Below are positions 1 through 6,658 of a stretch of 64,000 bases of DNA, piece by piece (within the stretch, counting starts at the first letter, position 1; the number at the start of each line of letters is the position of its first letter). Location of the stretch: assembly GCF_024758505.1 (NCBI RefSeq), contig NZ_CP077970.1, positions 2,914,001 to 2,978,000 on the forward strand, given 5' to 3'. The notes under the pieces are model-generated. The model saw nothing but the letters and a program-made list of their open reading frames with translations, searched no databases and was not told where the DNA came from. The position numbers and the translations under genes were made by a program. The stretch comes from Bradyrhizobium arachidis (lineage in GTDB: Bacteria; Pseudomonadota; Alphaproteobacteria; Rhizobiales; Xanthobacteraceae).

Positions 1-357
1 ACGTTGCGCATGCACCAGGAGTCCTTCAACTTTTTCGAACGAACGCTCAAGCAGCCGTTCGAGGGAATTTCCGTCTGCATTTCGCATTTCGGCCCGGCGT
101 CGAGCGTGGAGGCCGGCGCCCATTCGTGGCTCTACGGCAGCACGGATATCGAGGCTCTGATGAACGGCCCGAACGCGCCGCAGTTCTGGCTGCACGGGCA
201 CGTCCACAAGAGCTGCGACCACGTGATTGGTGGCACGCGCGTGCTCTGCAACCCGCGCGGCTATCCCGGACCGCGCGGCACGCGCGAAAATCCAGCGTTC
301 GATCCGCACCTTCTCCTTGACATCGAACCGGCCATGTCGCCGAGCAAGAGGATCTAA
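1..357 (+). CDS. Metallophosphoesterase, C-terminal part (cut by window edge)
   Basis: The reading frame is open at the first base, so the gene starts before the window and only its last 118 or so codons are present. The visible part carries the C-terminal metal-binding pattern of calcineurin-like phosphoesterases: SHFGP (His of the fourth block), then WLHGHVHKS, the GHxH block, and RVLCNPRGYPG, a common ending of the fold. The substrate cannot be told. Its stop lies 3 bp before the next phosphoesterase gene, so the two are probably co-transcribed. It sits in the integrated element, so a role in phage or island biology is possible. Confidence 0.75.
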   Translation, partial: TLRMHQESFNFFERTLKQPFEGISVCISHFGPASSVEAGAHSWLYGSTDIEALMNGPNAPQFWLHGHVHKSCDHVIGGTRVLCNPRGYPGPRGTRENPAFDPHLLLDIEPAMSPSKRI

Positions 358-360
358 CGG

Positions 361-972
361 ATGGCGTGGAAGTCGACGGACGAAAAAGGCCGATCAGTGC
401 GTACTTTCTTCACCGCTGATGAACATTATGGCCATGCGGCTATCATCAAGCACACCAATCGGATTGATCCGCGAACCGGTGAGCAATTCGCGGACGTCAA
501 CCGCCACGACGCGCACCTTATCGACATGCACAACGCGATTGTCGGTCCAAGGGACAGAGTGATCCATGTTGGTGACTTCGCTTTCAGGTGCGACAGTTCT
601 CGAATGCGAGCGATCCTGCAACGATTGAACGGGCAGCATTTCTTGGTCGTTGGAAATCACGATTCCGCGGAAACGTTGGCGCTCCCCTGGGCTGCGGTGC
701 CGAAGCAGATCATGGTCGTCAACCTCGGCGAAGCCACGGTAACTTGCTGCCACTACGCAATGCGGGTTTGGCCGGCCTTTGACAAGTCCATCCACGCGTT
801 CGGACATTCCCACGGACGCTTACCGGGAAATACTAAATCCTGCGATGTCGGAGTTGACTGCTGGAATCTTCGGCCTGTGTCGCTGCCGGAGATCCAGGCA
901 CGACTTGCCGCGACGCCGACGCCTGCAGAGGTTGAGGTAGAGCGCGAGCCGGACGGAGGGCTCGCGCCCTAG
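361..972 (+). CDS. Calcineurin-like metallophosphoesterase
   Basis: A 203-residue predicted cytoplasmic phosphoesterase. The metal-binding blocks are in order: FTADEHYGH near residue 18, the DxH block; HVGDFAF near residue 70, the GD block; LVVGNHD near residue 97, the GNHD block; CCHYAMRVW near residue 124; and FGHSHG near residue 147, the GHxH block. All expected ligands are present, so it is likely active. Proteins of this size and layout are common in phages and islands and act on nucleotides, phosphodiesters or protein phosphates; the substrate cannot be assigned. It follows another phosphoesterase by 3 bp. The last 30 residues are rich in Pro, Glu and Ala and look disordered. Confidence 0.8.
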   Translation: MAWKSTDEKGRSVRTFFTADEHYGHAAIIKHTNRIDPRTGEQFADVNRHDAHLIDMHNAIVGPRDRVIHVGDFAFRCDSSRMRAILQRLNGQHFLVVGNHDSAETLALPWAAVPKQIMVVNLGEATVTCCHYAMRVWPAFDKSIHAFGHSHGRLPGNTKSCDVGVDCWNLRPVSLPEIQARLAATPTPAEVEVEREPDGGLAP

Positions 973-1035
973 GCAAGTCAATCGGCGGCAAGCCGTCGGA
1001 TCCATTCAAAAAACGTGACGTCGAGAAGGAAGCAA

Positions 1036-1953
1036 ATGAAGTACGTTGAAGACGAAACACTGACGCCGGGACGGGTGGAGGTCATCGAGAATGGCGTGGT
1101 CGTAGCTGCGGCAGCCAACCTGCGCATGCTGGAGGTTATCCGCAAGGCGCTCGAAACCGGCGACGAGGCGCGCGTGCACCCGGACACGAAGCCCAGACTT
1201 CTTCTGTCCTTGCTCAAGATGCGAGCGCGTGGTGCGGATCTTGATCACCTGAACCTGGACCGGCCGCCGTGGCCGCCTGAGATCCGGGCCTTCATGCAAA
1301 AGTTCCCGCCTCATGACGTGCTCCTTGCAATGGAGCCCGAGCACTTGGGTAAGCACCTGTTGAAATACTTCAATACCGAGCCCGATGCTGTGCGCCACTG
1401 GTTCGACTTCATGCAACGGGTCATGCCGGGGAAGATCGCCGATGCTTTCACGGAGGCGTGGCACTGGATGGCGTTGCAGGGTTTCATTGTTCATCCAGGC
1501 GACGTCAACGGACAGGAATCTTTCATGATCGGGAAGGACCGGAAGGCCACGATGGTGAAGGGCTTCGACGCCTTGCAGCGGGAAGTGATCTTTCCCAGCG
1601 GGCTCGATGCTGACCTTGTGACGAAGGTCAAGCCGGCCTTCATCCGCGGCGACTACAGCGTCGCCGTCAATCGCGCCTTCACGGAAGTGACGGCTCGCGT
1701 TCGCGAGAAGGATCCGTCGCTCGCTAACAAGTCGGGAGAAGATCTCCTGAAGTCAGCGTTTGGCCCGACTGGTCCGCTGATGCGAGCTGCCGATCAAAAG
1801 GAGAGGTCCATGATGTGCGACCTGTTCGTCAGCGCGTACCATCTCTTCCGCAGGCCGGCTGCGCAGAGCGGCATCAAGCTCGAAGATTCGCGCGAAGTTC
1901 TGAACATCATCAGCCTCGCCGATCAGCTCCTCCGGATGGTGGCTAGACTCTAG
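1036..1953 (+). CDS. Hypothetical protein of the integrated element
   Basis: Product unrecognised. I chose the ATG at 1036 because AAGGA lies a few bases upstream; an in-frame ATG at 1015 lacks such a site. The protein would be 305 residues, soluble, without a signal peptide or membrane segment, and mainly helical with alternating charged stretches. The N-terminal 40 residues (TPGRVEVIENGVVVAAA) look like a small beta unit, followed by helices. It has codon use like its neighbours and is followed by a strong terminator, so it appears to be a real, expressed gene. No catalytic motif is visible. Confidence 0.6.
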   Translation: MKYVEDETLTPGRVEVIENGVVVAAAANLRMLEVIRKALETGDEARVHPDTKPRLLLSLLKMRARGADLDHLNLDRPPWPPEIRAFMQKFPPHDVLLAMEPEHLGKHLLKYFNTEPDAVRHWFDFMQRVMPGKIADAFTEAWHWMALQGFIVHPGDVNGQESFMIGKDRKATMVKGFDALQREVIFPSGLDADLVTKVKPAFIRGDYSVAVNRAFTEVTARVREKDPSLANKSGEDLLKSAFGPTGPLMRAADQKERSMMCDLFVSAYHLFRRPAAQSGIKLEDSREVLNIISLADQLLRMVARL

Positions 1954-1984
1954 TTTGGGATCTGAAGGCGCGCGATAGGTTTAC

Positions 1985-2197
1985 GGAAGAAGGCCCTGCA
2001 TCATGCAGGGCCTTCTTCTTATGTCTGTAGCGCCGAGCTCTGATCTCCCGTCCCATGAGATCGGCGTCGAGCAGAGCCCGGTCGTCCGCGGTGGCCTTCG
2101 TCGACCATTTGTCGTGATATGCTGTCTAATCCTTCCTCATCGCGCTTTCGCCTGATCTGCGGGTCTGACAAATAGAACTGGCCAGTTACGTCGCGCG
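1985..2197 (-). pseudogene. Remnant of a tyrosine integrase C-terminus
   Basis: Reading the minus strand gives DVTGQFYLSDPQIRRKR, then after a frameshift DKWSTKATADDRALLDADL, then MGREIRARRYRHKKKA. These match the last 60 residues of the intact integrase of this window (DVTGQFYSSDPQISRKR, DEW.AKAIKDDRTLLNADL, IGRTIRDERYKHKKKK). The copy has a frameshift after the first block and a TAG where the intact gene has a Trp codon. Nothing upstream of the DVTG stretch is recognisable, so only the 3' end survives. It includes the catalytic tyrosine motif GQFY. It is a fossil of an earlier, related element inserted at the same place. Confidence 0.75.
1987..2020 (+). terminator. Rho-independent terminator
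   Basis: A perfect 14-bp inverted repeat (AAGAAGGCCCTGCA, loop TCA, and its complement) is followed by CTT. It lies about 35 bp after the unknown gene ending at 1953 and overlaps the decayed integrase C-terminus on the opposite strand. The intact integrase further right ends over an equivalent hairpin, so the arrangement is conserved between the two copies. Confidence 0.75.
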
Positions 2198-2231
2198 CGG
2201 CTTCCCTGCACGGAAGCGGGGCGGAGGCACC

Positions 2232-2449
2232 ATGAAAACATCATCGCACTCATCGCCATCCTCATCGCTGCGCCCGCCGCCGCAAAGCCCTGCCGCTGGA
2301 GTGCCAACCGGCCGGCGATAGACGCCGTGACGACCAACCGCATCGATACGAACGCGCCGCAGATGCGCTGCGACATGACCGTCACGGAACGCGTCGAAGC
2401 GCAAGGCAACGTCCGCCGCGCCGGAAACTGGAATTTCAGCATCAAGTAG
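2232..2449 (+). pseudogene. Small secreted-protein gene with an apparent 1-nt frameshift
   Basis: A ribosome site (GGAGG) precedes an ATG at 2232, but that frame stops after about 27 codons. The adjacent frame, open from 2234 to the TAG at 2447, encodes a convincing product: a hydrophobic leader IIALIAILIAAPAAA, then a 50-residue domain with two Cys (KPCRWS and QMRCDM) ending in NWNFSIK. If the run of four A after the ATG had one more A, the product would start MKNIIALIAILIAAPAAA, a textbook signal peptide. It is a recent frameshift, a sequencing error in the A-run, or slippage at it. Confidence 0.55.
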
Positions 2450-2492
2450 CCGTCAACAGGCTGTGGATTCTGTGGACGACGATCGGCCGGGA

Positions 2493-2549
2493 TGTCCGAT
2501 ATATCGTTCATTTTAGGCCAATCGCGCTGCTTTGCGGATATATCGGACA
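2493..2549. promoter_or_regulatory. Paired inverted-repeat operator (TGTCCGATATATC)
   Basis: TGTCCGATATATC at 2493-2505 and its exact complement at 2537-2549 form a 13-bp inverted repeat with a 31-bp spacer. The centres are about 44 bp apart, four helical turns. Each half contains a local palindrome (GATATATC), so each could be a separate dimer site of consensus TGTCCGATATATCGGACA with one degenerate arm. The pair lies upstream of the small gene at 2678 and looks like the operator region of an element-encoded regulator. Confidence 0.5.
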
Positions 2550-2590
2550 ATTAACCTTCTAAGGGCAGCTAAGTCGTCAGAGCGCGTGTT

Positions 2591-2610
2591 GATTCACGCG
2601 CGCGTGAATC
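2591..2610. promoter_or_regulatory. 20-bp perfect palindrome, probable operator
   Basis: GATTCACGCGCGCGTGAATC reads the same on both strands. It lies 67 bp upstream of the start of the small gene at 2678 and 41 bp after the paired repeat at 2493-2549, in a stretch without coding signal. Dimeric regulator binding is the simplest explanation; no tail of T residues suggests a terminator. Confidence 0.5.
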
Positions 2611-2677
2611 CGATTGTGCTTTGCGTATCGCTCGGATTGTAGACGTTGTGTCAATACGAAGACGACAGGAGAGACAG

Positions 2678-2893
2678 ATGGCGACGATCAGTCTGGAAAG
2701 CTGGATCAACAATGCGATGACTTACCAGCTCAACGCCTGGGGCGCCGAGCCCCACCCACACGGCCGCGACGCCTATGCCTGGGCCTGCGACTTCTACGAA
2801 TACGCCTACGACCTGCCGGAGGACGCGACGCCCCACACGATGGCGCCGCTGATCTTCGAGTGGTTCGCCCGTCAGGATCTCGCCGTCGCCTAA
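2678..2893 (+). CDS. Small hypothetical protein of the integrated element
   Basis: A 71-residue protein starting at an ATG preceded by AGGAGAG; in-frame ATGs further upstream lack a comparable site. It is rich in aromatic and acidic residues (YAWACDFYEYAYDLPED) and has no signal peptide, membrane segment or known motif. GC-rich third positions support coding. It is the first gene of a small plus-strand group (2678, 2985, 3299) downstream of two dyad operators, which may be its control region. Function unknown. Confidence 0.5.
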   Translation: MATISLESWINNAMTYQLNAWGAEPHPHGRDAYAWACDFYEYAYDLPEDATPHTMAPLIFEWFARQDLAVA

Positions 2894-2984
2894 CGGCAAA
2901 CACATCGGCGTCACGCCCCGGCGGCCTCGCGGCCCCCGGGCTCGGGGCCGTAGAAGCGCCATGTCGGCGCGGAGGAGGTTTAGG

Positions 2985-3251
2985 GTGCCGATTCTGAATA
3001 AGATCACCGAATTCGTCGACGGCGTAGAGATGACCATGGAGGAGCAGGTGTACGTCGTCCGCATCGAAAACGGCGGACAGTCCTATTGGCTCCGGAACAC
3101 CGTAATGACATCGGACATCGACCGAGCCGACGGGTTCGAGACCATCGAACGCGCCGCCGCGGCCTTGCGCAACGCGGAGAAGTTCATGGCTCCGGCGATC
3201 CGCAAGAAATGCGTGATCGTTCCCTACGGCGGTGACTTCGTCGCCGCCTGA
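2985..3251 (+). CDS. Small hypothetical protein
   Basis: I place the start at a GTG preceded by GGAGGAGG with a 6-bp gap, which gives 88 residues; an ATG at 2961 in the same frame lacks a ribosome site. The N-terminal half alternates beta-like stretches (EEQVYVVRIENGGQSYWLRN), the middle is helical (ETIERAAAALRNAEKF), and it ends in beta (KKCVIVPYGGDFVAA). There is no catalytic motif or membrane segment. It lies between two other small genes in the same direction. Function unknown. Confidence 0.5.
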   Translation: MPILNKITEFVDGVEMTMEEQVYVVRIENGGQSYWLRNTVMTSDIDRADGFETIERAAAALRNAEKFMAPAIRKKCVIVPYGGDFVAA

Positions 3252-3298
3252 CCGCACCGACATCGACCTCACCTGCGGGCGCTCGCGGCCTGTTTCGC

Positions 3299-3484
3299 AT
3301 GGCCAACACCGCCGGCATCTCGAAGCAGCTGCTGTCGTTTATCATCGCCGGCGACCGCGAGGTGGCTGACGACGTCCACCGCCGCTTCGCCGAGGCGCTG
3401 CTGCGCGAGGCCGATCGCCAGCCCGCAGCGGCGGCGAAGATCGACCACATCGCGGGACATGGGCTCGCGGAGTTGGACAAGTAG
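3299..3484 (+). CDS. Small helix-turn-helix-like protein
   Basis: A 61-residue frame with strong GC-rich third positions. Residues 3 to 40 (ANTAGISKQLLSFIIAGDR, then EVADDVHRRFAEALL) have the spacing of a Cro/XRE helix-turn-helix: a short turn, a recognition helix starting SKQLLS, a GxR turn and a following helix. The start is uncertain: the frame continues upstream without a stop for at least 12 codons, and the ATG lacks a clear ribosome site. A terminator follows at 3598. It may be a small element regulator acting on the dyads at 2493 to 2610; that link is a guess. Confidence 0.45.
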   Translation: MANTAGISKQLLSFIIAGDREVADDVHRRFAEALLREADRQPAAAAKIDHIAGHGLAELDK

Positions 3485-3597
3485 AATGTCGCAGCGCCGC
3501 CACAATCTGGCGGCATTATCTCGATTGCCGCGTTCGCGCGGGTTGTCCTGCCGACTGCAATTTGGATGTTTTTGCTTTCCGGGTTCGCCCGGGTAAG

Positions 3598-3630
3598 AAG
3601 CCCCGGTCATCCCGGGGCTTTCTTCTTTTT
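3598..3630 (+). terminator. Rho-independent terminator
   Basis: AAGCCCCGG, loop TCATC, CCGGGGCTT, followed by TCTTCTTTTT. It ends the plus-strand group of small genes and overlaps the last codons of the convergent integrase. It is equivalent in position to the hairpin at 1987. Confidence 0.75.
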
Positions 3631-5061
3631 GTGCTTGTAGCGCTCGTCCCTGATCGTTCGGCCTATCAGATCGGCGTTCAGCAGTGTACGGTCATCCTTG
3701 ATTGCCTTCGCCGTCCACTCGTCGCACCACGCCGTCCAAGCCTTCATCATCGCTCGCTTGCGCGAGATCTGCGGGTCGCTGCTGTAGAACTGGCCCGTGA
3801 CATCGGTTGGCTCAACGCCCTCGAGGTGATCCAGGATCAACTTGCCTTCGGCCTGGGCGAAGCCGAGATCGCGCTCGCCGTGGGTGGTGAATGCGTAGCG
3901 CCCGCCATGGGTCGAGAACGACACGCCCGGGATCGCGGAGAGCCAGTCGTTGAAAAGGCCGCTCTCGGCGTGACCTCGGTCGGCGCGCGTCGACTTGCCG
4001 GCTGGGAACAGCCAGCCTTCGCTTCCTTCGAAGTCGCTCAGCTTGTCGAGACGCGCGGCGGCAAGTGCGGCGTAGCCGACCACTGGGACGAGGTGGCTTC
4101 GATTGCCGCGCTTCGTTCCCGACTTCCTGAAGTAGGGCGGTACGTACCAGGCCTGCTCGCCCTTGACCTCGGCGTATTCCTTGAAGCGCCAGCGGCTGGC
4201 TCCTGTGACGGCTCGCCGGCGCTGCACCGTGCCGATCATCAGCTCGAGGCCGAGCCCGATGCGTTCCGGAAGGCAGCCAAGCCTGGCGACCGCCAGGGCG
4301 CGGCCGATCTCGATGGGATCCGGCGTATAGCCGTCCTCGTCGTCGGGGTCGAACGCCTCCTCGCCGAGTTCAACGCGGGTGCGCTCCGGCGCCTCGAGCT
4401 TGAGCATAACGCCGTCGGCGACGCTGGTCGCGTTCTGCCTGGTCGCCTCTGCAAGCCAATTCCACATCCGGCGGATCACGCGCACCATGCCCTCGGCCAT
4501 GGCCTCCTTGCCGCGAGCGTGAACGTCGGCGATCGCGGCCGCCATCTCATTTCTTGAGATCGTGTTGACCAGCCGGCCGTCGAACCGCGATAGTTCGGGC
4601 GGCTGGAGCTTGCCGTTGTAGTCGCGGTGAGTGTCCTCGCGGCGGGTGCGCAGCGTCTCGGCCAAGAACGCCTTCTTCGCATCTTCCCAGGTCCACGACG
4701 GCTGCGGGCGTTCGCGCTCGATCCGGATCTGCGTCTCCATCGAGACGCCGGCGGCGAGGGCGGCGAGGTAAGTGGCCGGGTTGTGGCCCTGCCGTGTCAT
4801 CTCCGCCACCCGGGATGCGCGCGCCCGAGCGCCGTCGATCGACAGTCCGTCGATGTCCTGGTCACCGGCGACAGCGGGGCCGAGGTCATAGCGCCGCTGA
4901 TCGCCGTGCAGCCTAGCGCGCATCGACCAGCGCACGCCTGCGTCCGGCTTTACGCGGAGCTGCAGGCCGGCGATCCGACTGTCGGAGACGTCGTAGCGGC
5001 CGCCGTCGCGATGGTCCTTGAAGGCCTTCTTCAAGATCTTGGCGGTGATCAGTTCAGGCAT
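3607..5061 (-). CDS. Tyrosine-type site-specific integrase
   Basis: A 484-residue integrase of the kind that moves genomic islands in and out of tRNA genes. The N-terminal 75 residues (GRYDVSDSRIAGLQLRV, then a strand-rich stretch) resemble the DUF4102 arm-binding domain of P4-type integrases; a SAM-like core-binding domain follows. The catalytic domain shows Arg in QRRRAVTG, the HxxR box in STHGGRYAF, LDHLEG, and the Tyr nucleophile in GQFYSSDPQ. All are intact, so the enzyme is probably active. It is transcribed away from the att-like tRNA fragment, 189 bp from it. Three TGGGTCAC repeats lie at its start. A decayed relative lies at 1985-2197. Confidence 0.9.
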   Translation of the reverse strand: MPELITAKILKKAFKDHRDGGRYDVSDSRIAGLQLRVKPDAGVRWSMRARLHGDQRRYDLGPAVAGDQDIDGLSIDGARARASRVAEMTRQGHNPATYLAALAAGVSMETQIRIERERPQPSWTWEDAKKAFLAETLRTRREDTHRDYNGKLQPPELSRFDGRLVNTISRNEMAAAIADVHARGKEAMAEGMVRVIRRMWNWLAEATRQNATSVADGVMLKLEAPERTRVELGEEAFDPDDEDGYTPDPIEIGRALAVARLGCLPERIGLGLELMIGTVQRRRAVTGASRWRFKEYAEVKGEQAWYVPPYFRKSGTKRGNRSHLVPVVGYAALAAARLDKLSDFEGSEGWLFPAGKSTRADRGHAESGLFNDWLSAIPGVSFSTHGGRYAFTTHGERDLGFAQAEGKLILDHLEGVEPTDVTGQFYSSDPQISRKRAMMKAWTAWCDEWTAKAIKDDRTLLNADLIGRTIRDERYKHKKKKAPG

Positions 5062-5096
5062 GGGTCACGCAGTCAGCTGGGTCACAACTGGGTCAC
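5061..5096. repeat. Three direct repeats TGGGTCAC before the integrase
   Basis: TGGGTCAC occurs at 5061-5068, 5078-5085 and 5089-5096, all in the same orientation, between the integrase start and the att-like site. Arm-type binding sites for the integrase N-terminal domain, or an excisionase or autoregulation site, would be expected here. The assignment is by position only. Confidence 0.45.
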
Positions 5097-5249
5097 ATCA
5101 ACGCCTCCGACGCTCGGAGTCAATCCGAGGCCTGTGGTTGTTCAACAGGTACAATTCTCAGGTCTAACGTACTGATTACACTTGACTATCGTCTGAGGCT
5201 TTAGCTTCACATAGATCCCTTGGTAGGCAGCTGACTCTCGATATACCCT

Positions 5250-5298
5250 CTGACTCTTAATCAGCGGGTCCCAGGTTCGAGCCCTGGTGCGCCCACCA
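5250..5298 (+). other. att site: 3' half of a tRNA-Lys(CUU) gene
   Basis: The sequence has the anticodon loop CTCTTAA (anticodon CTT), variable loop, a complete T arm (CCAGG, GTTCGAG, CCTGG) and acceptor strand ending GCGCCCA-CCA. The 5' acceptor strand, D arm and first base pair of the anticodon stem are missing, so no tRNA can fold from it. This is what remains after integration into a tRNA gene; identity begins in the anticodon stem, the usual crossover region. An eight-base copy, CTGACTCT, lies 19 bp upstream at 5231, preceded by TTGGTAGGCAG, which resembles the D-loop side of the same tRNA. Confidence 0.75.
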
Positions 5299-5412
5299 AG
5301 CATCTCCTTGAAATTGCGGAAGTAGCTCGGCGCTCCTTCGCGAAGAACCTGAGCGCGCCTCTGGGGGCGAACCGGGGGCAATTGAGCGCAGATCACGAGG
5401 AGAATTGCCGTC

Positions 5413-6495
5413 CTAGCCGGACCTCGCGCCTCGGGATGAACGGCCGCGACTCTTCCGCGGCGGGCGCGTGCTGTCGCGCAACATTAGCGTGGCTGGAAGC
5501 TTGATGTCCTTCCGCGGCCCGGCCCTGCCGTTCGTCATTAGCGTGATCAGTTCGGCCGCGGCGGTGGCTCCGAGGTCGCGACGGGGCTGGACGATGGTCG
5601 TCAAGGTCGGCTCGCAATAGTCGGCATAGGCGATGCCGTCGAAGCCAATGACGGAGAGATCGTCCGGGATCTGGAGGCCGGCGGCGCGCACGGTCTTGAT
5701 CAGACCGATTGCCATTTCGTCATTGGCCGCAAACAGCGCGGTGGGACGCGCCGCGGGCTCGAGCGTCAGAAGCGCCCGGCCGGCCTCGACGCCGGTGTGG
5801 AAGGTGAAATCGCCGGGCAGTATCAAGCTCGCATCGGCCGCAATTCCCGCCTCGCGCAAGGCCTGCCGATAGCCTTCGAGACGCTGCTGCTCCAAGATGT
5901 TGGGGGTCGGCCCCGACAAATAGGCGATGCTTGTGTGGCCCAGCTCGACCAGGTGTCGCACCGCCTCGCGCGCAGTGCCGACATTGTCGATTGTGACCTG
6001 CGGGAAGTCTTCGCTGGGGATATACTCGCAAGCGGCGACTAAAGGCACGTGCGCGTCGCGCAGGTCGCGGTCCGGGCTGCGCATCACGTGGCCACACAAG
6101 AGCAGCACGCCGTCAGCCTGGCCGGCGCAGACTAGGTCGACGTAGCGCGCCTCCTTCTCCGGCGAGCCGGCCAGATTGGCAATGATGAGTCCGTAGCCGG
6201 CGGCCGACAGAGTGTCGTCGATGCCTTGTAGAACTTCAGCGAAGAACGGGTTGGCGATATCAGGCACCGCCACCAGCACGACCATGGTTTTGCGGACGCG
6301 CAGGTTCCTTGCGGAAATGTTCGGCGTGTAGCCGGTGTCGCGCACTGCGGCGAGGACGCGGGTGCGGGTCTCTTCAATCACGACCTCGGGGCGGGCCAGC
6401 GTCCGGCTGACGGTCGCAACCGAGACTCCCGCCAGTCGCGCGACGTCGGCGATTTTGGCCGCCTTCTGACGTGTCACTCTGGTTCGTTTGGCCAT
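5413..6495 (-). CDS. LacI-family transcriptional repressor
   Basis: A 360-residue repressor. Residues 12 to 60 are the LacI helix-turn-helix: KIADVARLAGVSVATVSRTLA followed by the hinge helix region GYTPNISARNLR. The rest is a periplasmic-binding-protein-like sensor domain starting VVLVAVPDIANPFFAEVLQGI. I start it at MAKRTRV; an alternative ATG five codons upstream (6510) is possible, and frames further upstream run into the operator. It is divergent from the importer at 6659, with a 20-bp palindromic operator between. It probably represses that importer and the linked isomerase and dehydrogenase genes until a sugar is present. Confidence 0.9.
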   Translation of the reverse strand: MAKRTRVTRQKAAKIADVARLAGVSVATVSRTLARPEVVIEETRTRVLAAVRDTGYTPNISARNLRVRKTMVVLVAVPDIANPFFAEVLQGIDDTLSAAGYGLIIANLAGSPEKEARYVDLVCAGQADGVLLLCGHVMRSPDRDLRDAHVPLVAACEYIPSEDFPQVTIDNVGTAREAVRHLVELGHTSIAYLSGPTPNILEQQRLEGYRQALREAGIAADASLILPGDFTFHTGVEAGRALLTLEPAARPTALFAANDEMAIGLIKTVRAAGLQIPDDLSVIGFDGIAYADYCEPTLTTIVQPRRDLGATAAAELITLMTNGRAGPRKDIKLPATLMLRDSTRPPRKSRGRSSRGARSG

Positions 6496-6559
6496 ATCGA
6501 GGCTCGCCATCTCGGCGTCATGACGGGACTTGCAAAATCCTGAAGTTCTGCTAGCATCG

Positions 6560-6579
6560 GAATGTAATCGATTACATTC
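6560..6579. promoter_or_regulatory. LacI-type operator palindrome
   Basis: GAATGTAATCGATTACATTC is a perfect 20-bp palindrome with the central CG typical of LacI-family operators (TGTAANCGNTTACA pattern). It lies 65 bp from the repressor start and 80 bp from the importer start, so it can serve both divergent promoters. Confidence 0.85.
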
Positions 6580-6658
6580 GGCATGTAAAGCCGCAACGAG
6601 CCCATAAGGGCCGCAAGTCGAACACACAGGCCTGCAAAGGCATATCCGGGAGGGAATG

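Noticed and set aside
3562..4557. A 331-codon open frame on the plus strand
   Set aside because: Antisense of the integrase, which has all catalytic residues.
5219..5298. A complete tRNA-Lys gene
   Set aside because: The 5' acceptor strand and D arm are missing and the anticodon stem is broken by one mismatch, so only a 3' half is present.
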